This document shows positions 26,783 through 35,350 of a stretch of 61,956 nt of DNA, in pieces. The stretch comes from Polaromonas sp. (lineage in GTDB: Bacteria; Pseudomonadota; Gammaproteobacteria; Burkholderiales; Burkholderiaceae_C): the NCBI GenBank assembly GCA_030655515.1, contig JAURVI010000048.1, positions 1 through 61,956 of the forward strand. Reading direction: 5' to 3'. Positions within the stretch are counted from its first letter, which is position 1, and every line of letters begins with the position of its first letter. The position numbers were made by a program, and so were the translations under genes. A model generated the notes under the pieces. The model searched no databases. It worked only from the letters and a program-made list of their open reading frames with translations, and was not told the origin of the DNA.

Positions 26783-28183
26783 ATGACCCCAAAGATACCC
26801 AAGACAAGCATCTACCCCCAGCAAGCGGTCCAGCCCGAGTCGGGTTTTAGCTACCGCCGCGATTTTTTTGAGGAACTGGTCGACACTGCGCTGGCCCACG
26901 CCAGAAAAATGGGGGCGACCGATGCCGCCGCCGAAGCGTCCGAGGGCTGCGGCCTGAGTGTCAGCGTGCGCAAAGGCGAGTTGGAAAATGTCGAGCGCAA
27001 CCGTGACAAGTCACTCGGCATCACCGTCTACGTCGGGCAAAAGCGCGGCAATGCCGCCACCAGCGATTTTTCCAAGGCCGCGATCGAGCAGACCGTGCAG
27101 GCCGCTTACGACATTGCACGTTTCACCGCCGAAGACAAGACCTCCGGCTTGCCCGCTGACCGGGACATTGCCCATGGGTACCCCGAGCTGGATCTGTTCC
27201 ATCCCTGGGCCATCGATTCGCAAGAGGCCGCCCGGCTCGCACTGCAATGCGAAGCCGCAGCCCTGGACACCTCCCGTCTGATTACCAACAGCGAGGGCGC
27301 GGGCGTGTCGGCCCAGCAAAGTCATTTTTTCAGCGCCCACACGCGCGGCTTTCGCGGCGGCTATGCCAGCTCGCGCCACAGCATTTCTGTCGCGCCGATT
27401 GCCGGCAAGGGCAGCCAGATGCAGCGCGATGCCTGGTACAGCTCGATGCGCGACGCCCGCGAACTCGCCAGCCCGCAGGCGGTGGGCCGCTACGCCGCCG
27501 AACGGGCGCTGGCGCGTCTGAACAGCCGCAAGATCAAAACCACCGAATGCCCGGTGCTGTTCGAGTCGCCGCTGGCCGCCGGCCTGCTGGGCGGCTTTGT
27601 GCAGGCCGTCAGCGGCGGCGCACTCTACCGCAAGAGCACGTTTTTGCTGAACAGCCTGGGCAAGCCGGCTTTCCCCGGGCACATCGACATCAGCGAAGAC
27701 CCGCACCTGCGCAAGGGCAAGGGCAGCGCGCCGTTTGACGAAGAAGGGGTCAAGACCCGCGCTCGCAAGGTGGTCGAGGCCGGCATTGTGCGCGGCTACT
27801 TTTTAAGTACCTATTCGGCCCGCAAGCTCGGCATGCGCACCACCGGCAATGCCGGCGGTTCGCACAACCTGGTGCTGAGCAGCCGGCAGACCGCGGCGGG
27901 CGACGACCTCGACGCCATGCTGCGCAAGCTGGGTACCGGCCTGTTCGTGACCGAACTGATGGGGCAGGGCGTCAACTACGTGACCGGCGACTACTCGCGC
28001 GGCGCTTCGGGCTTCTGGGTCGAGAAGGGGCGAATCGCCTTTCCGGTGGAAGAGATCACCATTGCCGGCAACCTCAAGGACATGCTGATGGGCATCGAGG
28101 CCGTCGGTGCCGACGTTTACAACTACGGCGCGAAAAGCGTGGGCTCGATTCTTGTGAACCGGATGAAGGTCGCCGGGAGTTGA
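26783..28183 (+). CDS. pmbA: Metalloprotease-like protein PmbA (TldE)
   Basis: Partner subunit of the TldD-TldE protease, which trims unfolded peptides and matures some ribosomally made peptides. The 466-aa protein has the typical order: N-terminal helical part, SRLITNSEGAGVSAQQS near residue 172, and the C-terminal RTTGNAGGSHNLVL and VTGDYSRGASGFWVE motifs. The zinc-binding HExxxH belongs to TldD and is correctly absent. The start at 26783 fits the family and excludes a hydrophobic extension. TldD itself is not in the window. Confidence 0.93.
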   Translation: MTPKIPKTSIYPQQAVQPESGFSYRRDFFEELVDTALAHARKMGATDAAAEASEGCGLSVSVRKGELENVERNRDKSLGITVYVGQKRGNAATSDFSKAAIEQTVQAAYDIARFTAEDKTSGLPADRDIAHGYPELDLFHPWAIDSQEAARLALQCEAAALDTSRLITNSEGAGVSAQQSHFFSAHTRGFRGGYASSRHSISVAPIAGKGSQMQRDAWYSSMRDARELASPQAVGRYAAERALARLNSRKIKTTECPVLFESPLAAGLLGGFVQAVSGGALYRKSTFLLNSLGKPAFPGHIDISEDPHLRKGKGSAPFDEEGVKTRARKVVEAGIVRGYFLSTYSARKLGMRTTGNAGGSHNLVLSSRQTAAGDDLDAMLRKLGTGLFVTELMGQGVNYVTGDYSRGASGFWVEKGRIAFPVEEITIAGNLKDMLMGIEAVGADVYNYGAKSVGSILVNRMKVAGS

Positions 28184-28198
28184 GATGAAACCCTTGGC

Positions 28199-28621
28199 CT
28201 AAGCAAGCCAGGGGTTGACGAGCTGTAGCCCCGGGATTTTTTCGAAATCCGCGGTATTTCGCGTCACCAGGCTTTTTTGATGGGCCAGTCCGATAGCGGC
28301 GATTTGCGCATCTTCTACTGAAATCGGAGCTCCCTTGCGTGTGCGCGAAGCGACCAGCTCCGCATACAAGGGCGCACACCGCTCATCAAAAGCCAGGCAT
28401 CGACCTGCGAAGTCTTCTTCAAACATGGCCGTGGCTTGGGTTGCCAGTGCGCTGCGACGTTTTCCCATTGGCAGAAGAGCAATGCCCAGTTCGATCTCAG
28501 CCCGGGTGATAGCGCAGATATGCAAAGTTTGGGCCGTTTGGCCATCCAGCCATGCCAGCAGGGATGCCGAGGGTGCAGGACGCATCAGCTCCGACAGCAC
28601 ATTGGTATCGAGCAAATACAT
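28199..28621 (-). CDS. PIN-domain toxin, VapC/FitB-like
   Basis: A 140-aa PIN-domain ribonuclease. The acidic active-site residues are visible: Asp in MYLLDTNVLSELMR at the start, Glu in AITRAEIELG near residue 43, and Asp in ISVEDAQIAAIG near 103, with TRNTADFEKI near the end. The LSELMRP start is characteristic of FitB. A TTG four codons upstream (28633) is an alternative start. It follows its antitoxin gene by about 20 bases and ends 16 bases after the convergent pmbA gene. Confidence 0.9.
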   Translation of the reverse strand: MYLLDTNVLSELMRPAPSASLLAWLDGQTAQTLHICAITRAEIELGIALLPMGKRRSALATQATAMFEEDFAGRCLAFDERCAPLYAELVASRTRKGAPISVEDAQIAAIGLAHQKSLVTRNTADFEKIPGLQLVNPWLA

Positions 28622-28642
28622 GTTCAGACTCAAAAGTCGTGA

Positions 28643-28876
28643 TTAGAACTTGGGTGCAGGTCGTGGTAGCCGGCGGGCAGGCAGGTCCAGCCCATCAAGC
28701 GATTTGAACCGGCCATGAATACGGCTACCGAGCTTGATGTCGGGCTCGTCATTCAGGGTCGCCTGAGTCAGGATGCGCCTGACTTCTTCTTCCATGGCCC
28801 AGCCATGCTGGGCGGCTCGAATGCGCAGCATGGTTTTGACGGACTCGTTGAGGTTTCGAACGGTGAGCATGGCCAT
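28643..28876 (-). CDS. FitA-like ribbon-helix-helix antitoxin
   Basis: A 77-aa antitoxin. The N-terminal MLTVRNLNESVKTMLRIRAAQHGWAMEEEVRR-like region forms a ribbon-helix-helix DNA-binding fold of the FitA/VapB kind, and the C-terminal tail, rich in Pro and Arg (ARRLPRPAPKF), would cover the PIN toxin. It precedes the toxin gene in the same operon, the normal order for these systems, and presumably represses its own promoter just upstream of 28876. Confidence 0.88.
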   Translation of the reverse strand: MAMLTVRNLNESVKTMLRIRAAQHGWAMEEEVRRILTQATLNDEPDIKLGSRIHGRFKSLDGLDLPARRLPRPAPKF

Positions 28877-28953
28877 GAAGGAACTCCGGGCAATATGATA
28901 TTTAATCCAGCTTCATTGTATGCATTGCATTCGTTGAAGTCAAATGCCGCGTA

Positions 28954-29400
28954 CTACGCAGCCAGCGCCGCCTTCACCGCAGCCGACACCTGGCCCATGT
29001 CGGCCTTGCCGGCGAGCCTGGCTTTCACCGCACCCATGACCTTGCCCATGTCGCCGGGGCCGCTGGCACCGAGTTCGGCGACGATGGCTTTGACCTCTGC
29101 CGTGACTTCTTCAGCACTCAGCCGCGCCGGCAGGTAGGCCTGAAGCACGACGAGCTCGGCGGCTTCCTTGTCGGCCAGGTCTTTGCGCTCGGCCTTCTGG
29201 AAGGCTTCAATCGAGTCCTTGCGCTGCTTGATCAGCTTGTCGACGATGGCGACCACGGCGGCATCGTCGAGCACCACGCGCTCATCGACCTCTTTTTGCT
29301 TGAGGGCCGCCAGCAGCAGGCGGATGGTGCCCAGGCGCTCGCTGTCCTTGGCGCGCATGGCGGTTTTCATGTCTTCGGTGATCTGGTCTTTGAGTGACAT
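28954..29400 (-). CDS. GatB/YqeY-domain protein YqeY
   Basis: A 148-aa helical protein of the YqeY family. MSLKDQITEDMKTAMRAKD begins the conserved fold, with LGTIRLLLAALKQKEVDER and the C-terminal GPGDMGKVMGAVKARLAGKADMG, which resembles the tRNA-binding tail of GatB. Family members occur beside rpsU in most Burkholderiales, as here. The molecular role is not settled; the similarity suggests tRNA or amidotransferase-related binding. The ATG at 29400 is preferred over a codon four upstream. Confidence 0.9.
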   Translation of the reverse strand: MSLKDQITEDMKTAMRAKDSERLGTIRLLLAALKQKEVDERVVLDDAAVVAIVDKLIKQRKDSIEAFQKAERKDLADKEAAELVVLQAYLPARLSAEEVTAEVKAIVAELGASGPGDMGKVMGAVKARLAGKADMGQVSAAVKAALAA

Positions 29401-29421
29401 GGGTTTCTCCAACGTTAAAAG

Positions 29422-29458
29422 TTAAAAAGCCCGCTGGAGCGTCCTTCAGCGGGCTTGT
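29422..29458 (-). terminator. Rho-independent terminator after rpsU
   Basis: On the reverse strand AAGCCCGCTGAAG and its partner CTCCAGCGGGCTT form a stem with a short loop, followed by a T-rich run (TTTTTAAC). It lies between rpsU and yqeY and should end or attenuate the rpsU transcript. Confidence 0.8.
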
Positions 29459-29486
29459 GGCATGGTGCCGGAAGGCGTGTACTCAA

Positions 29487-29699
29487 TCAGTACAGCTTCT
29501 TGGGCAACTGCATGGAGCGGATGCGTTTGTAGTTGCGCTTGACGGCGGCAGCCTTCTTGCGCTTGCGCTCGGCGGTGGGCTTTTCGTAAAATTCTCTGGC
29601 GCGCAGGTCGGTCAGCAGGCCGAGCTTTTCGATGGTGCGCTTGAAGCGGCGCAGAGCCACGTCGAAGGGCTCATTGTCTTTTACACGGATGGTCGTCAT
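29487..29699 (-). CDS. rpsU: 30S ribosomal protein S21
   Basis: Small basic ribosomal protein (70 aa) needed for translation initiation. The whole sequence is diagnostic: [20 protein letters not shown], then [19 protein letters not shown]. It is preceded by a strong promoter and followed by a terminator and yqeY. The accessory island begins about 340 bases upstream of its start. Confidence 0.98.
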   Translation of the reverse strand: MTTIRVKDNEPFDVALRRFKRTIEKLGLLTDLRAREFYEKPTAERKRKKAAAVKRNYKRIRSMQLPKKLY

Positions 29700-30036
29700 T
29701 GATAAGTTGATCCAAAAGGGTACGCCTTTGATGATCTGATCAGGATCAGTCCGGGCGCGGGTTTGCTAGCAAAGCTTTGAATTATAGCCCAAACGTAAGA
29801 GTTTTCAATCTGGGCCGCGCATGCCATCCGGTTTTAGGCAGAGCAAGCGGCGCGCCACCCTGCCACACAGGTAGGCGCATAGGTACGGAAAATGACCGGC
29901 ATGAAAAGTGACACACATTCTCTGGTGAACTTCTGAACAAGCTTTTACTTTCGCAGGCGCGTGCTTTGGTAATTGTGGCGAAATGGACTAAATCGTTGAT
30001 TTCGTGAATTTGGCGCGCCCAGACCATCAAAATCGT
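29700..30036. other. rpsU upstream region, edge of the accessory island
   Basis: Apart from the rpsU promoter near 29781-29808, this 337-base stretch has no gene I can support. The segment around 29880-29925 (GGAAAATGACCGGC, GTGACACAC) has the look of an insertion-sequence end, but no matching partner end or transposase was found. Confidence 0.4.
29781..29808 (-). promoter_or_regulatory. Sigma-70 promoter of rpsU
   Basis: Reverse-strand TTGAAA (29808-29803) and a perfect TATAAT (29786-29781) are 16 bases apart, giving a leader of about 75 bases before the S21 start. Confidence 0.7.
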
Positions 30037-30306
30037 CTATCTTTCATGACACTTGTTTGGATGACCAGAGCTGGATGTGGTGCCGGTGTTTGTCGATCCA
30101 CAATAGATGCAATGTTGACCATCACTACCATGTTTGTGACATCCATCGGGATGCCCCGAACTGGATGTAGTTCCATAATTTGTTGAGTTACAGAACACAC
30201 AGTGCTTCGAATCCATGCCTGTATGTTCGTGGCAGCCTTGAGGATGCCCCGAGCTAGACGTTGTTCCAAAATTTGATGACCCGCAAAACTTACACTTAGT
30301 ACCCAT
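30037..30306 (-). CDS. Small protein with three zinc-finger-like repeats
   Basis: An 89-aa protein built almost wholly of three copies of a 30-31 residue unit. Each has a CxxC pair, the segment NxGTTSSSGHP and a CHxH or CHxR end: Cys5/Cys8, His21, Cys25/His26/His28; Cys36/Cys39, His52, Cys56/His57/His59; Cys66/Cys69, His82, Cys86/His87. The spacing suggests one zinc ion per repeat. There is no signal peptide or helix-rich region. It lies 52 bases downstream of the DUF262 gene on the same strand, so it may be the last gene of that operon. I know no function for it. Confidence 0.75.
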   Translation of the reverse strand: MGTKCKFCGSSNFGTTSSSGHPQGCHEHTGMDSKHCVFCNSTNYGTTSSSGHPDGCHKHGSDGQHCIYCGSTNTGTTSSSGHPNKCHER

Positions 30307-30358
30307 TTCAAATCCCTTTAATATTTATCTCAATTTAACGCTTTACTTGATCAAAAAA

Positions 30359-32608
30359 TCATGCAGATGTTGTTGCCACAGCTTGAATGTCGGGTAAAGG
30401 AAACCACTCGCTGAATTTAAGCTCATCAAAATAGCGCGCGTACAAGTCGCATACCCTGTGCTCAACGGCACTCTGGAACGCCAGCGCCCTACCTGCGCTC
30501 CAAGCGATTGCACTGCCTTTGCCAGAACAGGTATTCCAGAACTCAACATGTTCTATTTGAATGGCGCTGTCCTTGAGGCGCTTGTTGTTCAGCACATCCT
30601 CACCGCTATTTAAATTCAATTTTTCAGCAGCAGGAGCGTCGCCATCGCCCCGATTGTCCCTGGCATACCAGACGCGCAGATTGCCGATGGAATTGCCAAT
30701 ATGGACGTGTCCTCTGTTTCCATCTTTGGCCAGAAAAACCAGCAGACGGTCTTGCGATGTGATGCCAGTCCAGTTGCTCCAGTGATTCGATGGGCAGATG
30801 TGGTCGTAGTCGTAGGGAACCTCATCATCCGACCTGACTTCATTGGGGTTCTTCTCGATCCGATCCACATAGGACCGCTGTAGCCATAACAACATGGCAT
30901 GCTGGTAACGGTTTCCATTGCCCCACCAGCGGTGGAAGACGCCCCTTGCTTGGCGCATGGCATCGTCTTTTTGATGAAATCTCTCCCAGCCCAGAATGGG
31001 CCGATCTTTATCTTCGACCACGGAGATTGACAAGCTTTGAAAAATGTCCTTGGAGGGCAGTGGCCAGGCCACATCTCTGGTTTCATTGACGCTACGGGCA
31101 ATCAAGTGCTGGACAAGCTCTCGCCCGGGGAACGGGCTCTGGTCAACCGCCTCGTTCACTTTGATCCAGGCAAAAGCCCAAGCGCTTGCTTTGCCAATAT
31201 CCGGCAAGGCAAGGTGCGCATAGAGCACAAAACGCAACATTTCCTCGCGCGAGTTCGCGACGATTTGCGCAAATTGCGCGTCATCGGCCGCATGCTGTTT
31301 GGTTGCAGCCAGCACCCACCGGAGCAAAATTTGCAGCACTGGCCTGGAGCCAAGAATAAAGCCGTGCATTGGTAGCCCAGGATCAGCCATGCCGTTTTCA
31401 GGATTGAACTTCAAACCCTCCGTCAGGGCATGCAAAGCCTTGGACAAGCGGCCAGACTGCACCAAGGCCAGAAAACTTTCCAGGAACTCAGGGTCTTTGC
31501 GCAGGCTGTCAAAGTTGGCTTTGTTCGGGCTCTCAAAGTCGGTCATGCCTCTGTCAGCGGCGACCAGCCTGACCGCTGTCATGACAATGTCCGTTGGCCC
31601 AAGTAACTGTGAAAAGCCCTTGCCCGAAGCAATTTCCTCGACTAGCCGAAAGGTCTCCGGTCGATGGTGCTTGATGACGGAGTACACATAGTCTGCATTG
31701 CTCAGCTCCGTACCGCCAGTCCCGACACGCTTGAACAACACTGCCAGCGCCGGATCGTCGCCATCTTGCGCCTCAGACTCCGTGAAGCACTTATCTGGGA
31801 TGGCGATAAGCGCAATCCTGAGTGCAAAAAAATCCTGCAAACATTCGCAAAAGCGATCCAGAGCTTTCAAGGCATGCCACTTATCAGTGTTGTTTTCAAA
31901 ATCTTGCCAGGATTTTTCGCGATGCGACTTCGCTTGCCGTAGCTGCGCGAGTACAGCATCCTTCCAGCGGAGAGCGTCTCGATCCACATCCAGGTAGGTC
32001 TGAATCAGATCGGTCAGTCGCATGGGGAAATGGCTATCCCAGGGAAACTGTTGGCCCTCAAGCGGATATTCCCTGGCATCCCGACGGTCTCGCAAGGAAA
32101 GTTTGGCATTGGGGTCGGCCTTGGTGAATCCATAGGGATGGGCCGCGCTGGTGACGTGCATGCGAAATAGGTGCTCCGGCGCTGGCTTGTCCGGAAAATC
32201 TACCCACAATGTTCGGCTCTGCTTTTGATCTGCGCTTGGATTAGGCCAGCCCAAGAGCATGGCCAGCGTGCGTTGCTGCCCATCAATGAGGGCTGCCCCA
32301 CCGCCTTCTGAAACGGGCTGAAGTTGCGTACTCCCCACCTTACGGACCAGAACGGCATTGCCATGCTTGTCGACAGCATTCAAACGACTCAGCATCAGGC
32401 TGCCAATTGGCATGCCACGGAGCAGAGAGTCCCACAGCATGATGATCTGTTTAGGCTTCCACACGGAGCCACGCTGGATCATGGGCAACGCTACAAAATG
32501 CTGGGAATCTTTGCCGGCCGACCAGTCCAGCCATTCGGTAAACTTCGGACTACTGAACCCTTCCAAGAAAAACTCTGTGAATTTATTTTCGACTATCACG
32601 TTGCTCAT
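30359..32608 (-). CDS. DUF262 / HNH (DUF1524-like) protein, GmrSD-related
   Basis: A 749-aa protein with the two-part layout of GmrSD-like modification-dependent restriction enzymes. The N-terminal DUF262 (ParB/Srx-like NTPase) part has IQRGSVWKP at residues 44-52 and the hallmark IDGQQR at 108-113. The C-terminal part has YDHICPSNHW near 600 and NSIGNLRVW near 650, which fit a His-Asn HNH nuclease of the DUF1524 kind. The middle is helical. The start at 32608 has a GGGAGG site, and the ATG overlaps the stop of the WYL regulator gene (ATGA). I infer a nuclease acting on foreign or modified DNA. Confidence 0.85.
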   Translation of the reverse strand: MSNVIVENKFTEFFLEGFSSPKFTEWLDWSAGKDSQHFVALPMIQRGSVWKPKQIIMLWDSLLRGMPIGSLMLSRLNAVDKHGNAVLVRKVGSTQLQPVSEGGGAALIDGQQRTLAMLLGWPNPSADQKQSRTLWVDFPDKPAPEHLFRMHVTSAAHPYGFTKADPNAKLSLRDRRDAREYPLEGQQFPWDSHFPMRLTDLIQTYLDVDRDALRWKDAVLAQLRQAKSHREKSWQDFENNTDKWHALKALDRFCECLQDFFALRIALIAIPDKCFTESEAQDGDDPALAVLFKRVGTGGTELSNADYVYSVIKHHRPETFRLVEEIASGKGFSQLLGPTDIVMTAVRLVAADRGMTDFESPNKANFDSLRKDPEFLESFLALVQSGRLSKALHALTEGLKFNPENGMADPGLPMHGFILGSRPVLQILLRWVLAATKQHAADDAQFAQIVANSREEMLRFVLYAHLALPDIGKASAWAFAWIKVNEAVDQSPFPGRELVQHLIARSVNETRDVAWPLPSKDIFQSLSISVVEDKDRPILGWERFHQKDDAMRQARGVFHRWWGNGNRYQHAMLLWLQRSYVDRIEKNPNEVRSDDEVPYDYDHICPSNHWSNWTGITSQDRLLVFLAKDGNRGHVHIGNSIGNLRVWYARDNRGDGDAPAAEKLNLNSGEDVLNNKRLKDSAIQIEHVEFWNTCSGKGSAIAWSAGRALAFQSAVEHRVCDLYARYFDELKFSEWFPLPDIQAVATTSA

Positions 32609-33564
32609 TGCCCCCTCCCTTTGTTGACTGTGGTTACTGCATCCCCAAACCCCCGCAACCACCAGTCCAGCATAGCCGAGTCCACCACCGTCGCCGTAAT
32701 CTCATACGCGTCATCTAGTTCCACCACTTGCTGATCAAGAGACAGCGGGCATTCCACCACATGAAGCCCGGCCCCTTTCTCGATCCGGAAACTCAAGCGG
32801 ATCTTTGTTCCATCACCGTAGCCAAAACGTCCGTTGTCATCGAATTGCTTCAGGTTGAAGTCCTTGGGACGGGTAAAGGTCAGAGTTGAGGCGCTGGCCG
32901 AAATCATGCGATGCAGTGCCAGACTTCGTTCGTTGTCATAGCCCTCAAACCTGCAGACGAGGTACATGCGCGGACCTTGCTGGGCAAGGCCCAGCGGCAT
33001 CACCCTCGAACTGGTTTTTTTGCCAGCGGCATTTTTGTAGACCACGTCCAGCCACTGGTTGGCATAAAGCGAGTTGCCAATCTGCCCGAACACATCGGGA
33101 TCAATTTTTGGGGGCAGCAATGGCTGGCTAGTGCTGACCACGCGCACTTTGTCCAGCCATTCGCGCTCGGGTTGAGCTTTTCCCGCCTCCTCCAACTGTC
33201 CACGTGCCTGCCTGAAAAACCCCTGCATTGAATTCATCAGTTTTGCCGGCAGCAGATTGCGCAGTTGCTGTTCGGCCAGTGTGAGTAGCAAGGATTCCTG
33301 AGCGCTCAATCCGGGTAGAGACAGCCCTTTTGCATTCTCTTTCCAGCGATAGCGGTAGGGCTTGCTGCTGTCATCCCTCTCAATGTCGTAGAACTCGGAC
33401 AGTGTTTCCATCTGGCGCTGAATGGTGCGCATCTCACGCTCGTAGCCGGCCTCCATCAACTGCTGATGTAACTCTTGCGCCGTGATTGTTCGCCCCTTGG
33501 GGATACGCCGCAAAAGCTCATGCGAAAGCTGTAGTGTTTCCAGAGAATCTGGTCGTTTTGCCAT
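32605..33564 (-). CDS. WYL-domain transcriptional regulator
   Basis: A 319-aa regulator. The N-terminal winged helix-turn-helix (TAQELHQQLMEAGYEREMRTIQRQ, residues about 27-50) is followed by a linker and a WYL domain near 165-230 (ANQWLDVVYKN, GPRMYLVCRFEG, ALHRM) and a WCX-type C-terminal domain that ends WWLRGFGDAV. Such proteins sense nucleic-acid ligands and repress defence operons, as shown for CapW and BrxR. It sits between the nuclease gene (3 bases upstream) and the DUF262 gene (4-base overlap), so it probably controls this operon. Confidence 0.9.
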   Translation of the reverse strand: MAKRPDSLETLQLSHELLRRIPKGRTITAQELHQQLMEAGYEREMRTIQRQMETLSEFYDIERDDSSKPYRYRWKENAKGLSLPGLSAQESLLLTLAEQQLRNLLPAKLMNSMQGFFRQARGQLEEAGKAQPEREWLDKVRVVSTSQPLLPPKIDPDVFGQIGNSLYANQWLDVVYKNAAGKKTSSRVMPLGLAQQGPRMYLVCRFEGYDNERSLALHRMISASASTLTFTRPKDFNLKQFDDNGRFGYGDGTKIRLSFRIEKGAGLHVVECPLSLDQQVVELDDAYEITATVVDSAMLDWWLRGFGDAVTTVNKGRGQ

Positions 33565-33567
33565 TGA

Positions 33568-35064
33568 TCAGAGCTTCAGGTCGGTGCGTCCTGCAAACAC
33601 CTGCCACAGGCGAACCATGGCATAGGTATCCAACTTGCAGTAGGCCAGCAATTGTTGTTCGATTTGCGATTTTCGTTCAGCGCTGGTGTCTGGATGAATG
33701 GACTCCAGGAAAGCTTCCATTGCCATGCCACCATCTTGCACGCCGTCAAGGGCGTCGTAGCGTAGTTCGGGCACGACCGCCGGTAACACCTTTTTGATGC
33801 TCCAGCTGCCTTTCTGGTTCGGGTGGTAGTAGCGCTCACGCGCGATCGGCAGCAGATCGACCACGCGGGCGTTGATGGCAAGCAGCGCAGCGCTCAAGTG
33901 CGGATACCGGATTGCCAGCTCGCCCATGCGCGCCGTCTCAAACCCCGCGTTGTACACAAACACCGGCCCTTGTCCACCACAGGCAGCGATCAACGCCTGC
34001 GCGAATGGCTCGGACGGATCATTGCCAGAGAGATCGAGAAATTCCATGTGATCAAGGCGGCCCGATGCGGACAGGGTGTGCAGGCTGAACTGAAAGGTGT
34101 TTTGCTGATAGGGTCGGGTGCCTTTCCAGATGGGCACGGCAAACTGTATGGTCTCGAAGTCGAGAAAATACGCAGGCAGGCTATAGACAGCGAGGTCCGC
34201 TGCGGCACCCACCGCATCGAAAAAGACCGTATTGGCCAGGGTGTGCGCTTTCACTCGTTGCTGCCTGGCGTTGAGCAGGTCGTCGGGCACGTTTTTGAGG
34301 TCGATCACACCCTGCTCAGCCAGTGTTGCCGCTTTGGCACCGATGTAGGGCAGCCAATAAACCGGGTATTCCGGTTTCGGTTCGTTGCGGCTGCAATAGT
34401 CGTAGAAGCCGCAGGCATAAGGTGTGTCGCAGTGCGCTCCTATTTCGATAGCTGGTTCTGCTTTACTGGCGCTGACAAGCTGCGCTTTGGCAATCCAGGC
34501 TTTGACTTCTTCAGTCCGTGAAAAGGCCTCTGCCGTGAAGTCGTTTTCTCTCAAAAGCCCACGGTAGTCCCCTTCACCCGGATACGTCCACGAACTATCA
34601 ATGTGCGCCAGCGCGATGCTTTGCAGCGCGACACCGGCGGACTGGGCGACAAAGGCTTGTACGGCCACGTCATCGCGGTGGTAGTCCTTGACGCTGGTGG
34701 AGGATTTTATTTCCACCATGCGCCAGACCCGTTGGCCGTCTTTCTGTTCAGGCAGCATGACGTCGGCGAAGGCCAGGGCGCCACTGGCTGAGAAACCAGC
34801 CTCAAAGATTGGATGCGCTGTTTTTAGTAACGTCGTGGTGCGCTCGAAAGCCCCCCGCATTCCCTCCGCCTTAATATCAATCAGCGCACCAACACCTAGG
34901 GGGTCGTAAATGCGTTGTGCCAGCTTACCGACCTGGTGACCTGTCTGAAAAATAGCCTCTGTGCTCGAAGAGTCCTCCCGCAAATCAGAGCGATGCACCT
35001 CCAGCCACAACCGTTTGGGACACTGGCGGAGTGCCATCAGTTTTGATTTTGAAAAAGTGCGCAT
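33568..35064 (-). CDS. DUF2779 protein: Cas4-like Fe-S nuclease fused to a DEDD exonuclease
   Basis: A 498-aa two-domain protein. The N-terminal half is Cas4/AddB-like: Cys15 in CPKRLW and three more cysteines, about 212, 218 and 224, in CDTPYACGFYDYC would hold a 4Fe-4S cluster. Between them the PD-(D/E)xK nuclease residues appear as the Asp of LAFADVML and the EIK of MVEIKSS. The C-terminal half is an RNase H-fold exonuclease with YFLDFET (metal Asp/Glu) near 300, FVYNAGFETARM near 370 and YCKLDTYAMV near 480. The gene opens a tight three-gene operon with WYL and DUF262. I infer DNA degradation in defence. Confidence 0.85.
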   Translation of the reverse strand: MRTFSKSKLMALRQCPKRLWLEVHRSDLREDSSSTEAIFQTGHQVGKLAQRIYDPLGVGALIDIKAEGMRGAFERTTTLLKTAHPIFEAGFSASGALAFADVMLPEQKDGQRVWRMVEIKSSTSVKDYHRDDVAVQAFVAQSAGVALQSIALAHIDSSWTYPGEGDYRGLLRENDFTAEAFSRTEEVKAWIAKAQLVSASKAEPAIEIGAHCDTPYACGFYDYCSRNEPKPEYPVYWLPYIGAKAATLAEQGVIDLKNVPDDLLNARQQRVKAHTLANTVFFDAVGAAADLAVYSLPAYFLDFETIQFAVPIWKGTRPYQQNTFQFSLHTLSASGRLDHMEFLDLSGNDPSEPFAQALIAACGGQGPVFVYNAGFETARMGELAIRYPHLSAALLAINARVVDLLPIARERYYHPNQKGSWSIKKVLPAVVPELRYDALDGVQDGGMAMEAFLESIHPDTSAERKSQIEQQLLAYCKLDTYAMVRLWQVFAGRTDLKL

Positions 35065-35264
35065 AAGGGCTGGGCGGGATATGGAGCTTGGGTGTTTAGT
35101 TTTGATTCGAAGTTAATTATCTGACTGCATGCGACATTTTGTGTCGCATGCAGTCGAAAAAATTCCACTCCGAGCATGAAAGCAAACATTCTTTCCTTTG
35201 TTGTCTCGGGTTTTGGCGTAAGCCTGAACCAGGCTTCGTAGGAGAGTTTTCTTTCGTCGGGCAC
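35037..35264 (-). CDS. Possible small leader protein of the nuclease operon
   Basis: A 75-aa frame starting at GTG, 7-8 bases after an excellent AGGAGGAA site, and overlapping the first 28 bases of the DUF2779 gene. The first 38 residues (PDERKLSYEAWFRLTPKPETT...) look protein-like; the rest is encoded by a perfect palindrome and then low-complexity sequence. It may be a true small gene, or a leader frame whose translation controls the hairpin within it. I recognise no family. Confidence 0.4.
   Translation of the reverse strand: MPDERKLSYEAWFRLTPKPETTKERMFAFMLGVEFFRLHATQNVACSQIINFESKLNTQAPYPAQPLCALFQNQN
35123..35155. repeat. Perfect 14-bp inverted repeat
   Basis: GACTGCATGCGACA and its exact complement flank a 5-base loop. 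It lies about 60 bases upstream of the DUF2779 start, in the region between the two divergent units of the island. It could be an operator for the WYL regulator or an RNA hairpin in the leader. There is no T run of the length expected for a terminator. Confidence 0.85.
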
Positions 35265-35350
35265 GGATAGATTCCTCCTGCGACACGTCTCGACGTAAGT
35301 ATGTGCATATTGGAGGAAGTTGACTGATTCGGATTGATTGGAAATATCTT

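Noticed and set aside
29880..29925. Possible insertion-sequence end upstream of rpsU
   Set aside because: No partner end, target duplication or transposase was visible, so it is only mentioned in the intergenic entry.
30037..30306. Repeats with regular spacing that might be taken for a CRISPR array
   Set aside because: The period of about 90 bases follows codons of one reading frame and encodes conserved Cys and His residues. There are no unique spacers of equal length.
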